64,000 bases of DNA from Deltaproteobacteria bacterium (GCA_040223695.1 JAVKFU010000015.1:42534-106533); one strand, 5' to 3'; counted from the first letter of the stretch, positions 42,554 through 51,328 are shown. The notes: a model not told the origin generated them from the letters alone. Numbers and translations: made by a program.

Positions 42554-44268
42554 CTTAATATTTCCTTTAATAAGCCGGAAGTTTCTTTTTCTAAATCTAA
42601 TATATCTTTTGTGATTTCATCTAAAAGCCTTAGAGGTTTAAATTCATAAAAGTATCTTGTGAAGTTGATTTCGTATCCTATTTTGGTTTTACTCTCATCA
42701 ATCCATGCATCAGGTACATGAGGCTTAACCTCTCTCTCAAAGTACTCTTGAATATCTTCGTTTAGCGGTACATTTTCTGTATCTCTCAGGCTTGAATCTG
42801 GCTTTGGATTTCCTTTTTTATCTACAACCACGTTACCATTTCCATCTCTTTCGGGTCTTTCAACTGTGATTTGGTAATATCCGAAATCCTCATTATCAAA
42901 TATTTTTGAGTACTTTCCTTCTTTGAAATTGCCATAAATCTTTGTGATTCTATCAATATCTTCATCACTTATTTCATTGCGCTTATTTCCGAGGCTTCTA
43001 CTCATCTTCTTGTAAAACTCAACTGCATTGATAAGTTGAACTTTGCCTTTTCTATTTGGCTCTTTTCTGTTTGTTACAATCCAGATATAAGTCGATATTC
43101 CAGTGTTATAAAAAAGCTGATCAGGAAGGGCCACAATTGCTTCCAGCATATCATTTTCTATAATCCATTTTCTGATATTGCTCGGGCCGCTTCCTGCATT
43201 TCCGGTAAAAAGCGGAGAGCCATTGAATACAATCCCAATTCGTGAACCGCCATTTGCTGATTTCATTTTTGCGATCATCGTCTGTAGGAAGAGTAGGGAT
43301 CCATCACTTATACTAGGGAGGCCCGCACCAAACCTGCCAGAAAAACCTAACTCCTCATATTCTTTTTTCACTTCTTTTTCAGCTTTACTCCATTTCACCC
43401 CAAATGGGGGATTAGAAAGCATATAATCAAACTTATTATCTCTGAGCAGGTCTTCACGAAGTGTGTCTTTATACTTTATATGTTCAGCGTTATGCCCGGT
43501 AATCAGCATGTCTGATTTGCATATAGCATATGATTCCGGGTTTATTTCCTGCCCGAATAGCTCTAATCGTGAATCAGGATTTAATTCATTGAGATAGTCT
43601 TCTGCAACTGTGAGCATCCCGCCCGTACCACATGCGGGATCATAAAGAGTTTTAACTATTCCTTTCTTAGAAAGGATTTCACTGTCATTACTAAAGAGAA
43701 GATTTACCATAAGTTTTATTACTTCTCTTGGAGTAAAATGCTCTCCAGCGGTCTCATTGGATACTTCCGCAAATTTGCGTATAAGCTCTTCAAATATGTA
43801 TCCCATTTCCAGATTGCTGACTTTCTTGGGATGAAGATCAATCTCTTCAAATCTTTTGATAATCTGGTATAGGAGATCGGCTTTATCAAGCTTCGTAACC
43901 TGCTTATCAAAATCAAAATGTTCCAGAATGTCTTGAGCTTCTTGAGAAAAACCATTTAAAAAAGTTCTAAGATTTGATTTTATGTTATCCGGGTCAGCAA
44001 TCAGTTTGGTAAAATTGTATTTGCTATGATTATGAAATTTGTATCCGGCAGTTTTATTAAGTAACAAATCCGGATCATCCAAATTCTTATTCTTGATTTT
44101 TTCGTACTGTTCTAGGACTTTATCTTTTGTATCTGCCATGACACAATCGAGTCTTCTTATAACTGTTAATGGCAGTATGACCTTTCCGTAGTCAGATTGT
44201 TTGTAATCTCCTCTGAGGTTATCAGCTACTGCCCATATAAAGTTTGAATATTCTTTAGTGTTTATCAT
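42550..44268 (-). CDS. hsdM: Type I restriction-modification methyltransferase HsdM
   Basis: 572 residues. The AdoMet motif DPACGTGGM is at about 210-218 and the catalytic NPPF at about 286-289, typical of N6-adenine methyltransferases. The N-terminal HsdM_N helices (FIWAVADNLRGDYKQSDYGKVILPLTVIRRL) are intact. It methylates host DNA at the HsdS-defined site, so it protects against HsdR. It is the first restriction gene after the XRE regulator, 12 bp downstream. Confidence 0.95.
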   Translation of the reverse strand: MINTKEYSNFIWAVADNLRGDYKQSDYGKVILPLTVIRRLDCVMADTKDKVLEQYEKIKNKNLDDPDLLLNKTAGYKFHNHSKYNFTKLIADPDNIKSNLRTFLNGFSQEAQDILEHFDFDKQVTKLDKADLLYQIIKRFEEIDLHPKKVSNLEMGYIFEELIRKFAEVSNETAGEHFTPREVIKLMVNLLFSNDSEILSKKGIVKTLYDPACGTGGMLTVAEDYLNELNPDSRLELFGQEINPESYAICKSDMLITGHNAEHIKYKDTLREDLLRDNKFDYMLSNPPFGVKWSKAEKEVKKEYEELGFSGRFGAGLPSISDGSLLFLQTMIAKMKSANGGSRIGIVFNGSPLFTGNAGSGPSNIRKWIIENDMLEAIVALPDQLFYNTGISTYIWIVTNRKEPNRKGKVQLINAVEFYKKMSRSLGNKRNEISDEDIDRITKIYGNFKEGKYSKIFDNEDFGYYQITVERPERDGNGNVVVDKKGNPKPDSSLRDTENVPLNEDIQEYFEREVKPHVPDAWIDESKTKIGYEINFTRYFYEFKPLRLLDEITKDILDLEKETSGLLKEILS

Positions 44269-44280
44269 ATAGCTCCTGGC

Positions 44281-44505
44281 TCAATTCTCGATTAGATCAT
44301 CAACTCTTATATCTAGGGCTTTAGTAATCCTGAATATTACTTCAAATGATGGATTTTTAATAACTCCTGATTCAAGCTTGGTCAAGGTGGAATAGCTTAC
44401 ACCTGACATCTTAGAAAGCTCCCTTTGTGTAATTTCTCTGTCTGTTCTGGCTTGTTTTATTCTTTTGGATAAGTCCGCTATCATATTTTCCATATATTGA
44501 AACAT
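44281..44505 (-). CDS. XRE-family HTH regulator
   Basis: 74 residues consisting of one Cro/C1 HTH: RIKQARTDREITQRELSKMSGVSYSTLTKLESGVIKNPSFEVIFRITKAL. It is likely a controller of the restriction operon that follows 12 bp downstream, as C-proteins are, or an element copy or excision regulator. Upstream, 29 bp separate it from the Rep-like gene in the same direction. Confidence 0.88.
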   Translation of the reverse strand: MFQYMENMIADLSKRIKQARTDREITQRELSKMSGVSYSTLTKLESGVIKNPSFEVIFRITKALDIRVDDLIEN

Positions 44506-44534
44506 CTTAGACTTTTATTTAAGGTAAATCAAAT

Positions 44535-45668
44535 TTAATCTTGATAGTCATTAAGATGTAGCGGTTCATAGTTCTTCAAAGCATTAGTAATTGCATCAAA
44601 ATGATCGGGTAGCTTCCCATCCAACCTATATTTATTGAGATTTCCCTTCAGACCATACCAGGTACGTCTGCTGAATTTTTTGTCAATGAGATTTCTAAAC
44701 TTACTTATACCCATCTGTTTTGTAAATTCTATTAGGGCATAAGTTGATAAGGCATTGGAAAGCCTTGCATCAGGGTTATTAACGATGAAGCTCGCTAGAA
44801 ACTTCTCTTTATCCTCAATATCATAACTTAGCAAGCGATAGTTTTGCTGTAGATTGCTCCAATACCGTCTTAATAGTTTACTACTGAGTTGACTGCTGAA
44901 TAATGATTTCAGAGTATGATCTTTCTTGGAAATGCCCGATTCACTTTTAATTTTGTTAGATGTATTGAGTCTTGCCTCTATTCTTAAGACTTCAAATGGT
45001 TTCTTCATTTTTGTTTTTTCGAAAAGGTTGAGTTGAATGGCATTATCTTTTTCAATTGATCTCTTGTCGGTGTTCATTGATTTTTGAAGGTCTTTCTTTT
45101 TGTCATAGAAAATAAGCTCAAAATCATTAGCATGAAAACGGATGCTGTGTCCCGAGTTTCTGTAATCCCTTTCTGTAAGTTCCTGGTGTAGATTAAAATC
45201 TATTTTTCTGACTTCTCCAATAACCATGCAAGGAATGACATAGTCCGGCAATACTATATTCTTGGCGTAGTGGATTTTTGTCACCTTTGCTTCATTCAAA
45301 TCTGTTATTCTCAGCCCAACTCCCATATCAAATAACCTTGAGCTTAGCTCGGATAAGATTTTATCTAAATCCGAGTCCACTAGTTCATCAAAATTATTTC
45401 CGAATAAAATTTTTGGTGCTGAAAATTGGATATAAAGAACAACTAAAGGTTCAGGTGTTTGCCATCTTTTGCGCAAGGTCAACTGGGGCTTGTAAGTCCC
45501 TTCTTGCAGTTCTAATTTTGTGGGATTTTGATAAGCATCGATATATCCTCTGCTTCCCATCCTTGCATATGGTGGATGAAAAAAATTGTAAGTGCTTGGG
45601 CTGAATTTATTATGGTCTAAAATTCTGAACTGTGATTCTGTGAGTCTGATAGTTATTGTGTCAATCAT
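44535..45668 (-). CDS. Replication-initiation-like protein of the element
   Basis: 377 residues. It starts MIDTITIRLTE and continues with phrases (KLELQEGTYKPQLTL, RLFDMGVGLRITDLNEAKVTKIHYAKN, FEVLRIEARLNT) that resemble phage/plasmid replication proteins of the gene II/X (CRI) type, including a YxxKN-like segment. I cannot place a catalytic tyrosine with certainty. Rolling-circle-type Rep genes are common in small integrative elements, where they copy the excised circle. The assignment rests on layout and the N-terminal pattern only. Confidence 0.45.
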   Translation of the reverse strand: MIDTITIRLTESQFRILDHNKFSPSTYNFFHPPYARMGSRGYIDAYQNPTKLELQEGTYKPQLTLRKRWQTPEPLVVLYIQFSAPKILFGNNFDELVDSDLDKILSELSSRLFDMGVGLRITDLNEAKVTKIHYAKNIVLPDYVIPCMVIGEVRKIDFNLHQELTERDYRNSGHSIRFHANDFELIFYDKKKDLQKSMNTDKRSIEKDNAIQLNLFEKTKMKKPFEVLRIEARLNTSNKIKSESGISKKDHTLKSLFSSQLSSKLLRRYWSNLQQNYRLLSYDIEDKEKFLASFIVNNPDARLSNALSTYALIEFTKQMGISKFRNLIDKKFSRRTWYGLKGNLNKYRLDGKLPDHFDAITNALKNYEPLHLNDYQD

Positions 45669-45696
45669 TACATTTTCACTAATTAGCTTGATCTGC

Positions 45697-45963
45697 CTAA
45701 ATCAATACTTTTTCTGCTTCTTTTGATACTTTTTGCTCAATTATCTTTCCGATTTTGGAATTAATCGGATGGAATATATTTAAATTAGTTTCATTAACTT
45801 TTTTAGTTGGATATACAAGCCTGTATCCACCTTGAGGTCTTGTATATATTCCAACAGAACCACAGTAAATAGCTTCATAAAACACAAAACTGCAAAAGGC
45901 TATGAGTCCTTTGTTAGGCTTTATAGGTATTATTTGAATTTCGCTTATGATCTGAGCTTTCAT
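45697..45963 (-). CDS. SpoVG-like DNA/RNA-binding protein
   Basis: 88 residues. The central GIYTRPQGGYRLVYPTKK and the later FHPINSKIGKIIEQKV match the SpoVG fold (beta strand with PSR/PTK, then the HPI helix). SpoVG proteins bind nucleic acids and act as regulators. It is unusual as element cargo; small SpoVG-like proteins occur in some integrative elements beside replication genes. It is 29 bp upstream of the Rep-like gene, in the same direction, so probably one operon. Confidence 0.65.
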   Translation of the reverse strand: MKAQIISEIQIIPIKPNKGLIAFCSFVFYEAIYCGSVGIYTRPQGGYRLVYPTKKVNETNLNIFHPINSKIGKIIEQKVSKEAEKVLI

Positions 45964-46119
45964 TTTTCACCAATTTTTCACGCTTGTTTATCTTTACAAG
46001 AATCTCAAAAAATTTGAGCAATCTGGTATTCGCTTCTTTGTTTTGAAAGCTTTGGTTGATTTTTAGTTGTCGCGAAGTTTTAACCTCAGATTGCATACTC
46101 TGAGATTACAGGAAGGGGT

Positions 46120-46139
46120 GTTGCGCAGATTTGCGCAAC
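46120..46139. promoter_or_regulatory. Palindrome GTTGCGCA-GATT-TGCGCAAC
   Basis: A perfect 8-bp inverted repeat with a 4-base spacer, between the end of the 340-residue gene and the SpoVG-like gene. A second, shorter one (CTCAGA/TCTGAG) lies at about 46085-46104. They could be operators for the SpoVG/Rep operon or a terminator of the upstream gene; no T tract is present, which favours an operator. Confidence 0.5.
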
Positions 46140-46142
46140 TTA

Positions 46143-47165
46143 TTAAGTAAAGTCCAAATACTTGGGGTTGACCATTACAGTCTTGTTATCATAAAGAATA
46201 AACCTCTCGATTCCTGTTTGAAATTGTATTTTCTCATTCAGGTGTCTTACCGTGCTATATATTACTTTTACCCATCCATCGAGACTGTCAGCATTTTCAC
46301 CCAAAGCTTCTACAATATCATAAATTTCCCAAACCCTTTGAATACTCTTCTTGCTCGCAAATAAGATTTTGCACAGATAATGCTGGTTTGTATCTGTTTT
46401 TATGCCGATAGTGTTATCGTTAATTATCAACTCGGCTGTCTTCTTGTTATATTTAATCTTCTGAACCTTTACTGTACTCGTGCCGCCATCTCGAAAGTAA
46501 TCAAGCAATTCTTCAAGCATTTCATCTTTCTTTTTTCCATCTTCAAGCACAAACTGTTTCATTTTTTTTACATCGCCCTGGAGACTTTGTACTTGCATCT
46601 GAGTCTGTTGAATGGTTCTAAGCTTAATTATTCCTAAATCTGTGGTTTCTGTGGTGGTTGTTCTGAGCAGGTACTCATGGTTTGGGACTTTATAGGGTTT
46701 AAATTCAGTTATATCAATATCAACACTCTTTATTTTACTTAGTGACCTCTGTATCTCATCAATCGGGAGGTTGATAAATGCACCTTCTATGCTTTGAAAT
46801 ATTTCGGTTTTTATTGCAATCGAACTATGAAGCAATGTCAGTGCGTCAAATGTCGGCGTTAGTGCTGCTAATGCAGAGGCATTGGATTGTTGTGCCATTA
46901 GTTTAATAGAATCAAAGAGCTGATTTGTGTGCTCTTGAATTATTTTCAGAGGGACATTTATAGACTGGTTTGATAAATTAGCTAATAGTCTAAAAGCATT
47001 AGTCCTTTCTTTAATTAAGGTTCCGATTTCATTGCTTATAGCTACACTTCTAGCTAATTCTATGAGTTCATTATCTAGATGTTCATTCAGCTTGCTGAAT
47101 GTAGAAATACTTTTTCTTGCGGCTTTTTGCTTGGTTTTTTCTATATTTGTTTTCTTCCGGTTCAT
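46143..47165 (-). CDS. Unrecognised element protein with coiled-coil N-terminus
   Basis: 340 residues. The first 30 are basic and Lys-rich. Residues about 30-230 are helical with heptad-like Leu/Ile and several Gln-rich stretches (IQQTQMQVQSLQGDVKKMKQF), ending in LEELLDYFRDGG. The last 90 residues form a compact domain (TAELIINDNTIGIKTDTNQHYLCKILFASKKSIQRVWEIYDIVEAL) with the look of a winged-helix region. The layout suggests a DNA-binding or oligomeric sensor protein. No catalytic motif is seen and no family was recognised. It is transcribed towards the SpoVG/Rep/restriction genes. Confidence 0.7.
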   Translation of the reverse strand: MNRKKTNIEKTKQKAARKSISTFSKLNEHLDNELIELARSVAISNEIGTLIKERTNAFRLLANLSNQSINVPLKIIQEHTNQLFDSIKLMAQQSNASALAALTPTFDALTLLHSSIAIKTEIFQSIEGAFINLPIDEIQRSLSKIKSVDIDITEFKPYKVPNHEYLLRTTTTETTDLGIIKLRTIQQTQMQVQSLQGDVKKMKQFVLEDGKKKDEMLEELLDYFRDGGTSTVKVQKIKYNKKTAELIINDNTIGIKTDTNQHYLCKILFASKKSIQRVWEIYDIVEALGENADSLDGWVKVIYSTVRHLNEKIQFQTGIERFILYDNKTVMVNPKYLDFT

Positions 47166-47425
47166 TACATTTTGTTTGTTTACTTTTTGAAGTATTACTC
47201 ATTCATTGAACATCTTTCCATTAACTTTCCAGTTATTTGATTGTTTGCTTAAATCACCTGATCCCGCTCCATTGTGCTTTTATATAAATTTTATAGGCTT
47301 TTTAGTGGGGAGCGGTACAAGCGGGCTAACTTTGATTTCATATTAAACTTCTTGTCATGTGCCATAAAAAAAGAATATAATGATTTATACATTTTTTACA
47401 ACAAACTGTATGAAGGACTCAGTAA

Positions 47426-48364
47426 ATGAAAGTTTATGCTTGGAACAACGGCTCGCCTAATAACAAATCTGGTACTGGTTATGGGATAGAGATTTCGGAG
47501 AAGGATAGGGGAAAGTATTTCGATGAGAGTTGGACCAAGGTGGTTATAAATTTTAACGATGGCAATTCTACAAATGTAAGAATATCAAAATCATTTTGGA
47601 AAGATTGTATTGAATTGAGAAGCCAAAAAATAGGGAAATACCTAATAGAAAACGGTATTGCCCCTTGGGATAAGGGGAAAAGACCTTCCCTATCATTAGA
47701 ACTTGTTGATGAAAATAGGTTTAGACTCGCTACAGGTAGATGGAATGAACGAAAGGCACTCCAATTAGTGAATTGGATTACGGAAAGGGCAATTGACGGT
47801 ATCCCTCCATTATCATCTGCTGAAGATTTGGCTAATGAATACCTAATTGATTTGTCTTATCCCAATGACGAAGAAAGGATTGAGTCTTTAATTAACTGGG
47901 AAACAACAAAGAATTTTACTTCTGGATTTGTTACTGGGTTAGGTGGATTTATTACTCTACCTGTGTCTATCCCTGCTGCATTTGGTGCTTCGTGGGTAAT
48001 TCAGGCAAGAATGGCTGCAGCAATAGCTAAAATTGCGGGTCATGATATTCATTCGGATAGAGTTAAGACTTTTGTGCTTGTCTGTTTAGTTGGTGATGCC
48101 ATGAAGGATATTGTAAAAGATGCGGGGATAAACATTGCTAGGGGTTTTACAAAAACTGCTGTTAAAAGAATACCTGGAAGGCTCTTAATAGAAATTAATA
48201 AAAAAGTTGGATTTAGATTATTAACCAAAACAGGCGAAAAAGGGGTTATCAATGTGAGTAAAGTTGTACCTATTCTTAGTGGGCCGGTGGCAGGCTCTTT
48301 TGATGCATACATGTGCAGATTGGTTGGGAAAACAGCAAAAGATATTTTCTACAATAATAGTTGA
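47426..48364 (+). CDS. EcsC-family protein with an extra N-terminal domain
   Basis: 312 residues. Residues 1-105 are a soluble domain beginning MKVYAWNNG with GTGYGIEIS and ISKSFWKDCIELRSQKIG stretches, of unknown function. Residues about 155-312 match EcsC: GFVTGLGGFITLPVSIPAAFGASWVIQARMAAAIA, then GHDIHSDRVKTFVLVCLVGDA. EcsC proteins are membrane-associated and of unclear role. The first gene of a plus-strand cargo block, it is divergent from the 340-residue gene across a 260-bp gap holding the promoters. Its place next to a restriction system suggests a defence accessory, which is inference. Confidence 0.7.
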   Translation: MKVYAWNNGSPNNKSGTGYGIEISEKDRGKYFDESWTKVVINFNDGNSTNVRISKSFWKDCIELRSQKIGKYLIENGIAPWDKGKRPSLSLELVDENRFRLATGRWNERKALQLVNWITERAIDGIPPLSSAEDLANEYLIDLSYPNDEERIESLINWETTKNFTSGFVTGLGGFITLPVSIPAAFGASWVIQARMAAAIAKIAGHDIHSDRVKTFVLVCLVGDAMKDIVKDAGINIARGFTKTAVKRIPGRLLIEINKKVGFRLLTKTGEKGVINVSKVVPILSGPVAGSFDAYMCRLVGKTAKDIFYNNS

Positions 48365-48437
48365 TTAGTAATTTCAGAAAACTAAAACCAAAAAAAATAT
48401 TAGTAGCAAATTTTGAGCTCTTGTCCTAGTTAAATAA

Positions 48438-49316
48438 ATGTCTCTTTCAATGAAAATAGCCTGTCCCTTCTGCGAAGAGGAAGATAATTTCTATGGTTGG
48501 GAATGTAATAAATGCAAAAAGAGGCTTGTGGGTGAATCTTACTTCAAAGGAGTGATAAAAAAATATACAACAATTTTGGCTAGTATTGAAGATTCAGAAT
48601 ATCTAGCAATTAATAGGGAAATGTTATCTAAACTAGTTAAAACACAAAACGTAGATGAAGCCTTCGAGAAATTTTTAGAACTTCAAAAATCCTTAGCTTC
48701 AATTTGGTTTAAACAATTAAAATCTGTTCTTATAAGTCATTCATTCCTACAAATAAAAGACCCTCAGCTTAGAAGAGAACTTCAACACATTAATAATGCA
48801 AAGCCTCTTGATATTCACCCCGGATTTAAACATCCTTCACATCATTTAACACATGATGACTTGGATGTGATTTCAGACGTAATCAATGAATTTTCTATTT
48901 TCAATGATGAAGTTGAAGTGGGAACATTAATAGTTGAACTTCCGACCCCTATTCACCTGAGTTCATATATATTTGAACTCAGAAATGCTTATAAATTTCA
49001 ATTATATACAGCTTCAATAATAATATGTAGAGCAATATTAGAAATTTGCATAAAGGATATTATAACACAAAGGGGTATTTTGACCTTTGGAGAAATAAAT
49101 AAAGATAGATTAACTCTATCTGTCCTATTAAAAGAGTGCCATCAAAAAGGAATTATTAGCAGAAGAATAAGAGAAATGATTTCCGAATTGTGCAATTTTG
49201 GAAATTTATTACTTCATCGAGCTGAAAATAAAAAAGAACATCGCAGAAAAGAAGCTATTTCTACTATCAGAAAAACATTTGCAATAATACAAGACTTATA
49301 CAGTAACGATGTCTAG
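48438..49316 (+). CDS. Zinc-ribbon protein with HEPN/DUF4145-like C-terminal region
   Basis: 292 residues. The N-terminus has a zinc ribbon (CPFCEEEDNFYGWECNKCKK). The middle is helical. The C-terminal 120 residues (YTASIIICRAILEICIKDII, then LLKECHQKGIISRRIREMISELCNFGNLLLHRAENKKEHRRKEA) follow the helix pattern of DUF4145/HEPN proteins, where R/H residues can form an RNase site; the usual R-x4-6-H motif is only approximate here (RAENKKEH). It lies 74 bp after the EcsC gene. HEPN-like proteins are common in phage defence, so that role is plausible. Confidence 0.6.
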   Translation: MSLSMKIACPFCEEEDNFYGWECNKCKKRLVGESYFKGVIKKYTTILASIEDSEYLAINREMLSKLVKTQNVDEAFEKFLELQKSLASIWFKQLKSVLISHSFLQIKDPQLRRELQHINNAKPLDIHPGFKHPSHHLTHDDLDVISDVINEFSIFNDEVEVGTLIVELPTPIHLSSYIFELRNAYKFQLYTASIIICRAILEICIKDIITQRGILTFGEINKDRLTLSVLLKECHQKGIISRRIREMISELCNFGNLLLHRAENKKEHRRKEAISTIRKTFAIIQDLYSNDV

Positions 49317-49691
49317 GTTCATTTCTTAGACCCATTCAGTACTCGATATATTTTAGTTTATTTATTTTAATATATGTAAAAGTGTAAAACCAAGTATTTA
49401 CAAACGGTATAGAAACAAAATTTAGGGATGTAGTAGGCCACCTAACAGTTAATTAAGAGCTCAAGTTTTATGCATGTTCTGCGCTGTACTTGGATTAATT
49501 CTTCTAACGGCAATTTAGCAATGCATAGGGACAGAGAAACGGCAAAGACATCTAGATAATAAAAAAGAGAAACTAATTCTTAATAATTTTATGTGCTATG
49601 ATATTGTCACGCTTTTTGATTTTGATAGTTTATATTCAAATTGAATACCCGATTTTAAGTTCATTGATTCTACTTAGTAGGACATGTTATT
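49317..49691. other. Gene-free, AT-rich gap
   Basis: 375 bp between two cargo genes. No open frame, RNA or terminator with a T tract was recognised. A promoter for the downstream gene is probably here. Confidence 0.4.
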
Positions 49692-50408
49692 ATGCAAAAT
49701 ATGAATGGTTTCTTTGAAATTGATATAAAAAATTTATTAGAATTTTTTGATGAAAAGCCCATTACTAGCCAAAGGCATGCTACTTCTCTTACCCAAATGT
49801 TTGGTGAAGACCTAGGTGCAGCTCTTTTTAACCATTATCTTAACTCTCGGGGGATTGAATCTCGTGTAATTTCAAATAAGTGTACGACAGGTAAAAAGAG
49901 TGGTCCAAGACTCGACAGATGGATACTAACAAATGAAAATGGGTATAGAGTGCTTTATCAAACAGAAATTAAAAACTGGTCAGCGCATGCTATAGGGGGC
50001 AGTATCATAAGGACGATGGCAAGCTCCGATGAGCTATCTGAATATGGAAAAAAGGAATGGTCAAATATTTGGGACTCAGAAAAAAGCAACTTTAAGTGGC
50101 CGACATTGAGCAAAGTGCTATTTGAGATGAAGGAACCTACAAACATTGAGTATGATGAAAAGAGACCGTTGTTAATTTATTGGATTCCACTGTGCTACAT
50201 GGAAAGGTCATCTCCATTTTTTAACGTCCAAGTAAAAAGCAATATCTTTGATAGACTTTGGGTTTTTTCGATGTCCAGTTACTTGAGATCAATTAATACG
50301 GATAAGATAGTCGTAAAGAATATGCCGAACTTCGCAAATAGGTTATTATGGATTAACAGTATTTTCAAATCTATTGATGACCGTTTACCCCCCGATAATA
50401 GACCATAA
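49692..50408 (+). CDS. Candidate PD-(D/E)XK nuclease
   Basis: 238 residues. The segment GPRLDRWILTNENGYRVLYQTEIKNWSAHAIGG has the arrangement of a restriction-type core: an acidic residue (Asp in RLDRW), a beta strand and E-x-K (TEIKNW), followed by a small-residue helix. The rest is not recognised, and the C-terminal half is rich in aromatic residues. It could be a defence effector or a nuclease for element processing. It is the last gene inside the element, 150 bp before attR. Confidence 0.5.
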   Translation: MQNMNGFFEIDIKNLLEFFDEKPITSQRHATSLTQMFGEDLGAALFNHYLNSRGIESRVISNKCTTGKKSGPRLDRWILTNENGYRVLYQTEIKNWSAHAIGGSIIRTMASSDELSEYGKKEWSNIWDSEKSNFKWPTLSKVLFEMKEPTNIEYDEKRPLLIYWIPLCYMERSSPFFNVQVKSNIFDRLWVFSMSSYLRSINTDKIVVKNMPNFANRLLWINSIFKSIDDRLPPDNRP

Positions 50409-50555
50409 CTTAATTCTAATTCTTGATCGATAAGCTTATACACGTTGAGCAAGCGGGTATTTCACATTATTATTTTGAAAGATAAGTTGAATATTATTGA
50501 TAAGAGAGTTGGTATTTATCAGCAATATCTTCGTTCGGAATACGTCTACTAAGGT

Positions 50556-50573
50556 ACCCCTTACCATACTCTC
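50556..50573 (+). repeat. attR: 18-bp direct repeat
   Basis: Identical to 36286-36303. To its right the sequence continues as the 3' end of a second, diverged recombinase rather than as unrelated chromosome. Confidence 0.75.
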
Positions 50574-50675
50574 ATTCATTTCTGCAAGGAGATTAAACGG
50601 TTGCGGAAAATCATAGCTTGGGCCTTCGCCGTTCCATTTCTATATTCGGAAGTACAGTTTTAATAAGCGGTCGTC
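50556..50675 (-). pseudogene. Relic 3' end of a second serine recombinase
   Basis: About 120 bp resemble the C-terminal coding end of the element's recombinase. On the minus strand it reads LIKTVLPN, then after a frameshift WNGEGPSYDF and FNLLAEMNESMVRG, against LIKTVLLN, WNGVTLCYDY and FNLLADMNESMVRG in the intact protein. It is truncated upstream at about 50675. It is the scar of an older, related element that used the same tRNA-His site. Confidence 0.75.
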
Positions 50676-50768
50676 TCAGCTTTCCAATGGCCTTCTATAT
50701 AAAGGGTTTTCTTAAGGTATTCTATCAAAAATCAGACTTAAACTATAGCACTGTTATAGGATGGCAGG

Positions 50769-51260
50769 TCACTTTTCGAGCCAGGGTAGAATGTCTGTGT
50801 GATGCCCTATCATCTTCCATTTTCCGTTCTCGCGTCTAAAAACATTAGTTGCCCGGATATTAACTTTTTCTGGCTTTCCGTTTATGTAACTTGTTCCACG
50901 TTCATAATTGACAGTTATCCCAATTTTATCATCCGCTATGACATGCATATCTTCCGGTTCAACCTTGCCACCCAATTTAAGTTTAGCCTGCTCCTCCCAA
51001 GAGTTTCGGACCTCTTCCCATCCGACTAATATTCCACCAGAAGGGCCCATGTAAGTAACGTCATCCGCATGTGACCAAACTTCTATCATGGGGTCTAAGT
51101 CACCTTTAAACATGGAATTCAGTGATGCATAAAACTGTTCGGCAGCCATTCTTACTTCTTTCTCATATTCTGCTGAATAAGAAAATTGGACATTCAGAAG
51201 CAAAAAGGCATAAGCCATAATGCTTACTTTTGAAATCCAACACATCTTAATTCCACTCAT
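50769..51260 (-). CDS. Exported SnoaL/DUF4440-like protein
   Basis: 163 residues. A signal peptide (residues about 10-29, ending FSYSA) is followed by an NTF2-like cone fold: EQFYASLNSMFKGDLDPMIEVWSHADDVTYMGPSGGILVG near the start and ATNVFRRENGKWKMIGHHTD at the end, the usual SnoaL_3/DUF4440 pattern. The ligand or reaction is unknown. An AAGGAGG site supports the start. A promoter within an IS end lies 40-70 bp upstream. Confidence 0.75.
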   Translation of the reverse strand: MSGIKMCWISKVSIMAYAFLLLNVQFSYSAEYEKEVRMAAEQFYASLNSMFKGDLDPMIEVWSHADDVTYMGPSGGILVGWEEVRNSWEEQAKLKLGGKVEPEDMHVIADDKIGITVNYERGTSYINGKPEKVNIRATNVFRRENGKWKMIGHHTDILPWLEK

Positions 51261-51299
51261 TTTAGCCCTCCTTATTTTGGAATCGCATACAACACAATA

Positions 51300-51328
51300 T
51301 TTATCATGTACTGCTCTACTTTTGTCAA
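51300..51328 (-). promoter_or_regulatory. Outward promoter from an IS3-type end, first copy
   Basis: On the minus strand TTGACA (51328-51323), a 17-bp spacer and GATAAA (51305-51300). It is followed 40 bp later by the SnoaL-like start. The -35 box and spacer belong to the IS end. Confidence 0.6.

Larger units (their letters stand above)
36286..50573. mobile_element. 14.3-kb integrative element in tRNA-His with defence cargo
   Basis: Bounded by perfect 18-bp direct repeats (36286-36303 and 50556-50573). The left end holds a large serine recombinase whose 3' end enters tRNA-His. The cargo has lower GC than the flanks and includes a type I restriction-modification system, XRE regulator, Rep-like and SpoVG-like proteins and three accessory genes on the plus strand. 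No conjugation or phage structural genes are present, so it is a mobilisable or satellite-type island. Similarity of the two ends continues about 100 bp past the repeats because a second recombinase relic lies beyond the right end. Confidence 0.8.

Noticed and set aside
45914..46096. A 60-codon frame overlapping the SpoVG-like gene start
   Set aside because: It lacks a ribosome site, overlaps the SpoVG-like gene by 50 bp and its start is within a small palindrome; coding evidence is too weak.
47270..47330. A third copy of the IS3-type inverted repeat near GGGGAGCGGTAC
   Set aside because: Only about 11 bases resemble the IS end, with no transposase sequence on either side; this could be chance.
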